A DNA stretch of 9,999 bases, from positions 1 to 9,999 of the forward strand of contig CALKMT010000106.1 in NCBI GenBank assembly GCA_938091715.1, in the 5' to 3' direction. The position numbers and the translations under genes were made by a program. Positions 6,961 to 9,999 of this stretch are shown here, one piece after another. The DNA comes from an uncultured Litorivicinus sp. (GTDB taxonomy: Bacteria > Pseudomonadota > Gammaproteobacteria > Pseudomonadales > Litorivicinaceae). Within the stretch, counting starts at the first letter, position 1. Every line of letters starts with the position of its first letter. Under the pieces are notes generated by a model that was not told the origin of the DNA, did not search any database, and saw only the letters and a program-made list of their open reading frames with translations.

Positions 6961-8586
6961 TCAGCGCAACGCGCGGCGTAACACTTTGCCGACGTTGGTT
7001 TTGGGCAACTCGTCGCGGAATTCAAAGGCGCGGGGAATTTTGTACGCGGTAAGGCGCTCACGACACCACTCGTCAAGTTCATCAACAGAAACTTCAGTAT
7101 CCACTACTAGGTATGCTTTGACCGATTCGCCCTGCGCTTCGTCAGGGACCCCGACGACCGCCGCTTCGGTGACCTTGGGATGCGAGGCTAGCACATCTTC
7201 GACTTCGTTCGGATAAACGTTAAAGCCCGAGACCAAGATCATGTCCTTTTTGCGGTCCACGATCTTGAAGTAACCATCATCCAGTTCGGTCGCCATGTCA
7301 CCGGTTTTGAAGTAGCCGTCCTCGGTCATCACATCGGCGGTCGCCTGATCTTGCTGCCAGTAACCCCGCATGACCTGAGGCCCACGCACTGCCAATTCGC
7401 CGATCGCACCGATTGGCAGGTCTTGTCCTTGCTCGTCCAACACCTTGCAGTGCGTATCGGCCAGCGGCAATCCAATGGTGCCCAGCTGGATACCCTCCAA
7501 GGGATTCACACACACCACCGGACTGGTCTCGGTTAACCCATAGCCCTCGCAAATCGGACAATCGGTGAGTTGCTCCCACTCTTCGGCGGTGCTGCCACTC
7601 AGGGCCATGCCACCGGATACCGTCAAGAACAGGCGCGAGAAATCCAAGGCCCTGAACCGCGGCTGTTTGAGCAAGCCGACAAACAATGTGTTCAAGCCGA
7701 TAAAAATGTCGCAGGGGTTTTTCTCTAGGATGCCCATAAAGGTAGGCATATCCCGTGGATTGGTGACCAGCACCGACTTGGCGCCGCATTTGAACAACCA
7801 CATCATGTGACCCACAAAGGCAAACACGTGATACAGCGGCAAGGGAGCGATGGCGACCATACCGGGCTGAATCTTGCCGTCAAACACCTGATCAATCTGA
7901 GTCATATTGGCCAGTACATTGCGATGAGTTAACACCGCACCTTTGGACAGGCCCGTGGTGCCACCGGTGTACTGCAAGGCAATAATGTCATCGTGCCCAG
8001 GGCTGGCCATCTCGAATTGATCGTCATTGCGGGCCAATATATCCACCAGCCGTGCATGACCGGGTAGGCGATAAGCCGGGACCATTTTCTTTAGGTACTT
8101 GACGGCCAGGTTCAGCAGCAACCGTTTGGGCTGCGGCATGATGTCCGCCAGCTCGGTCACAACCACCGTGTTCAGCTTGATGTCCGATCCGCAGGCCTCG
8201 ACCGTCTCGGCCATGTTGGCCAGCACTATAATGCCCACCGCCCCGCTGTCGTTTAACTGATGGGTAAGCTCGCGGGGGGTGTACAGGGGATTCACATTGA
8301 CCAAGACCGCGCCAATGCGCATCAGCGCAAGCGCAAACACTGGATATTGCAGGGTGTTGGGTAACATCACAGCAAAACGATCGCCGGCCTGAACGCCTTG
8401 GTCTTTTTGCAACCAGGCCGCAACTTTATTGGCTTGGTTACTCAACTCACGGTAGGTCAGTTGGAAGCCAAAATTTTGGAATGCACACTGGTCCGCGAAG
8501 TCTTCTACCGCTTGGTTGAAAACCGCCAACGCGCTCGGTGTGGATTCCAAATTGAGGGACGGAGCAGAAGCATTATCAAATTGCAC
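6961..8586 (-). CDS. fadD: Long-chain fatty-acid--CoA ligase (FadD)
   Basis: An acyl-CoA synthetase that activates long-chain fatty acids with ATP and CoenzymeA at the inner face of the cytoplasmic membrane, feeding beta-oxidation or lipid synthesis. It has 541 residues (E. coli FadD has 561). Numbered from GTG 8586: adenylate-forming P-loop YTGGTTGLSKG at 206-216, EGYGLTETSP at 347-356, the FadD signature from DGYFKTGD at 423 through VDRKKDMILVSGFNVYPNEVE, and the catalytic lysine in PKTNVGKVLRR (Lys534). NPLYTPREL near 99-107 is typical of the FadD group. GTG 8586 is preferred because AAGG lies seven bases upstream; GTG 8592 would have it one base away. No FadR or PsrA operator is recognisable in front of the gene. 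It is followed 15 bases later by hrpA. Substrate chain length is inferred from family only. Confidence 0.95.
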   Translation of the reverse strand: MQFDNASAPSLNLESTPSALAVFNQAVEDFADQCAFQNFGFQLTYRELSNQANKVAAWLQKDQGVQAGDRFAVMLPNTLQYPVFALALMRIGAVLVNVNPLYTPRELTHQLNDSGAVGIIVLANMAETVEACGSDIKLNTVVVTELADIMPQPKRLLLNLAVKYLKKMVPAYRLPGHARLVDILARNDDQFEMASPGHDDIIALQYTGGTTGLSKGAVLTHRNVLANMTQIDQVFDGKIQPGMVAIAPLPLYHVFAFVGHMMWLFKCGAKSVLVTNPRDMPTFMGILEKNPCDIFIGLNTLFVGLLKQPRFRALDFSRLFLTVSGGMALSGSTAEEWEQLTDCPICEGYGLTETSPVVCVNPLEGIQLGTIGLPLADTHCKVLDEQGQDLPIGAIGELAVRGPQVMRGYWQQDQATADVMTEDGYFKTGDMATELDDGYFKIVDRKKDMILVSGFNVYPNEVEDVLASHPKVTEAAVVGVPDEAQGESVKAYLVVDTEVSVDELDEWCRERLTAYKIPRAFEFRDELPKTNVGKVLRRALR

Positions 8587-8649
8587 AGGCACGCCTTGTT
8601 ATTATGTTTTGTTACTTCGACTTTAGTGGAAAGGACGTAGAAACGGCAA
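8587..8649. other. Gap between yafJ and fadD
   Basis: This 63-base gap is the longest non-coding stretch in the window. On the minus strand it contains CATAAT (8606-8601), like a -10 box, but with only a poor TTTCCA at a spacing of about 20, and a start point there would leave almost no leader. It also holds the fadD ribosome site ACAAGG (8599-8594). There is no hairpin, so no evident terminator after yafJ. Read-through from yafJ into fadD is plausible. Confidence 0.4.
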
Positions 8650-9405
8650 CTATTTCCACTCGCCATCCACCAGCACACAGACTTTTCGTTCTGGAAGTGG
8701 GGCCCACTCCTCGTTATCGGTCAGGGGGTCCGTGGCCACCACACTGACCACATCGTTGGGCGTCGTGACCTGAGCAAAATCGACGGTCATGTCGGCGTCT
8801 TGCAAACGCGCGGCACCAAAGGGGGCACGGCGCGTGATCGAGACCAATTTCGTGGTCCGCCAACAATAAATCGCCCGCCCATCACTAAGCACCAGGTTGC
8901 ACACCCCCAACTCAGAGAGTTGCGCGGCCACCTGGCCAAAGATCTTGCGAATACGGGCCATCGAAGGGGCTTTGGTGCCGTCTAATTGGCCCAACAGATA
9001 GCAAAACGCATGCTCAGAATCCGTCGTGCCGACCGGCTTAAAACGACCCAAGGGCAGTTTTTTCACCCCCGGCAGTTGCCCGTTGTGGGCAAAGGTAAAA
9101 TGCCGGCCGTGCAGTTCCCGATGAAAGGGGTGGGTATTTTCCAAATTGACCGCCCCGGCGTTGGCCTGGCGGACGTGGGCCACGACGGCCTTAGAGCGTA
9201 TCGGCAAGTCCTCGACTAACCGAGCCACTGGGCTGTGACAGCTGGCATCCACATCACGAAATTCCTGAATGCCTTTGCCGTGATAAAAAACGATGCCAAA
9301 GCCATCGCGATGCGGGCCCACTTGCCCACCGCGCACGGCTAACCCGCGAAAGCTAAAGCGGATATCGGTTGGCACATTGGCGCTCATACCCAGCAATTCA
9401 CACAA
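8650..9405 (-). CDS. yafJ: Class II glutamine amidotransferase, YafJ family
   Basis: A stand-alone glutaminase-type amidotransferase domain of the Ntn-hydrolase fold, 251 residues, like E. coli YafJ (about 255), whose acceptor substrate is unknown. After removal of the initiator Met, Cys2 (MCELLGMSANVPTD) becomes the nucleophile. Also present are the substrate-binding HVRQANAG around 77-84 with Arg79, NTHPF at 90-94, the oxyanion-hole Asn108-Gly109 in FAHNGQ, and TTDSEHAF with Asp129. ITRRAPFGAARLQD and DFAQVTTPNDVVSVVATDPL are typical of the YafJ group. The start is TTG at 9405: the ATG at residue 7 would remove the nucleophile and kill the enzyme. A GGGGATGG stretch inside the last codons of the upstream barrel gene serves as ribosome site. 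The start lies four bases after that gene's stop, so translation is probably coupled. Confidence 0.94.
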   Translation of the reverse strand: MCELLGMSANVPTDIRFSFRGLAVRGGQVGPHRDGFGIVFYHGKGIQEFRDVDASCHSPVARLVEDLPIRSKAVVAHVRQANAGAVNLENTHPFHRELHGRHFTFAHNGQLPGVKKLPLGRFKPVGTTDSEHAFCYLLGQLDGTKAPSMARIRKIFGQVAAQLSELGVCNLVLSDGRAIYCWRTTKLVSITRRAPFGAARLQDADMTVDFAQVTTPNDVVSVVATDPLTDNEEWAPLPERKVCVLVDGEWK

Positions 9406-9409
9406 AAAC

Positions 9410-9999
9410 TTACCATCCCCAATTCAATACCAGTTGCGAGTCCTGACGAAAATGCCGCAGACCCACACGCCAACTGGATTCTCGTGTCTTGTTGCCGATG
9501 CCTAATGACAGGTAGCCGCCCTGTTGATCGGGTATCGCCCCGATAGCTTGCCACTGATTGCCATCCCCGACCATGCCCACGGTTTTATGTGTCGAGCGCT
9601 CGAGGCCGAGATCTCCGTCCCAATTGAGGCCCCATTGCCGTTGTTTGACCCGCCAACCTATGGCGGTCAGTAAGCTCTGATCTTGCCAGTCGGCCAGTTG
9701 CAATCCCGCCACCGACCGCCCCGCTTCGTTGGAGAATTGTTGATTCATACGCAAGAATGGGCCTGAGTAGCCCTGGCCATACCAGGCGTCGATGCCGGCG
9801 GCGTACCAAGTCGATTGAACGCCTTGCAACCGGCCGCCGCCGACGCTGCCCAATAACGCCAATTGCCAGCGGCCTTGGCGCCACGCCTGACCGGCCACCA
9901 CATCCACTCGGCTGCGGCTGTCGGGGCCCACCTGTTCTCGGCTCAAATTGATGCTGATGGGCAATTCCGCCGGCCCCATCAGGGACAATTGTTGTAGCG
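9410..9999 (-). CDS. Outer-membrane beta-barrel (autotransporter-like) protein, C-terminal part
   Basis: The frame is open to the right edge, so only the last 196 residues or so are seen; the TTG at 9988 is not a credible start. The segment is rich in alternating polar/hydrophobic strands with many Gly, Trp and Tyr residues (for example GRWQLALLGSVGGG, STWYAAGIDAWYG, GPFLRMNQQF, WGLNWDGDLGLE, GGYLSLGIGN), few cysteines, and turns rich in Asp/Asn/Gly. It ends LVLNWGW: hydrophobic or aromatic residues at 0, -2, -4 and -6 from the C-terminus, the outer-membrane insertion signal recognised by BamA. This fits the barrel domain of a type V autotransporter, whose passenger would lie upstream outside the window; another barrel protein is possible. 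Passenger function cannot be judged. Its stop is four bases before the yafJ start. Confidence 0.7.
   Translation of the reverse strand, partial: LQQLSLMGPAELPISINLSREQVGPDSRSRVDVVAGQAWRQGRWQLALLGSVGGGRLQGVQSTWYAAGIDAWYGQGYSGPFLRMNQQFSNEAGRSVAGLQLADWQDQSLLTAIGWRVKQRQWGLNWDGDLGLERSTHKTVGMVGDGNQWQAIGAIPDQQGGYLSLGIGNKTRESSWRVGLRHFRQDSQLVLNWGW

Noticed and set aside
8601..8606. CATAAT as a fadD promoter -10 box on the minus strand
   Set aside because: No matching -35 at usual spacing, and transcription would start about eight bases from the start codon.

Overview
The window comes from a chromosome of moderately high GC. The gene set (transaldolase, single-domain PilZ protein, MlaA, HrpA with its long C-terminal extension, FadD and YafJ) points to a gammaproteobacterium of the Pseudomonadales/Oceanospirillales type; the species cannot be named from this sequence. 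Genes are packed so tightly that almost no non-coding DNA remains. The longest gap is about 63 bases. I see no RNA genes, mobile elements or CRISPR arrays, and no intrinsic terminator.

Left part (1-2528). A transaldolase gene (tal, missing its N-terminal third) runs rightward. Its stop codon overlaps that of a leftward STAS-domain (anti-anti-sigma type) gene. That gene is coupled, through a TGATG stop/start overlap, to an upstream gene for a PP2C/SpoIIE-type phosphatase with a degenerate receiver domain. The pair looks like the phosphatase and antagonist half of a partner-switching system, with no kinase/anti-sigma protein in the window. Divergent from the phosphatase, across about 44 bases, lies a small PilZ-domain protein with both c-di-GMP-binding motifs intact. 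From memory, Pseudomonas has a similar block of tal, STAS, PP2C response regulator, PilZ and vacJ/mlaA; that recollection was not checked here.

Right part (2529-9999). Five leftward genes follow one another: the C-terminal end of an outer-membrane beta-barrel (autotransporter-like) protein, a YafJ-type class II glutamine amidotransferase, a FadD-type long-chain acyl-CoA synthetase, the DEAH RNA helicase HrpA, and MlaA of the outer-membrane lipid asymmetry pathway. Gaps of 4, 63, 15 and about 46 bases make partial cotranscription plausible. mlaA ends directly against the stop codon of the convergent PilZ gene.

Taken together, the window is mostly a conserved core-genome neighbourhood. It mixes central carbon metabolism (tal), fatty-acid activation (FadD), outer-membrane upkeep (MlaA and the barrel protein), translation/RNA quality control (HrpA) and a small signalling node. 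I found no clearly undescribed system. The most interesting part is the kinase-less phosphatase/STAS pair next to a PilZ protein and an MlaA that lacks a canonical lipobox.
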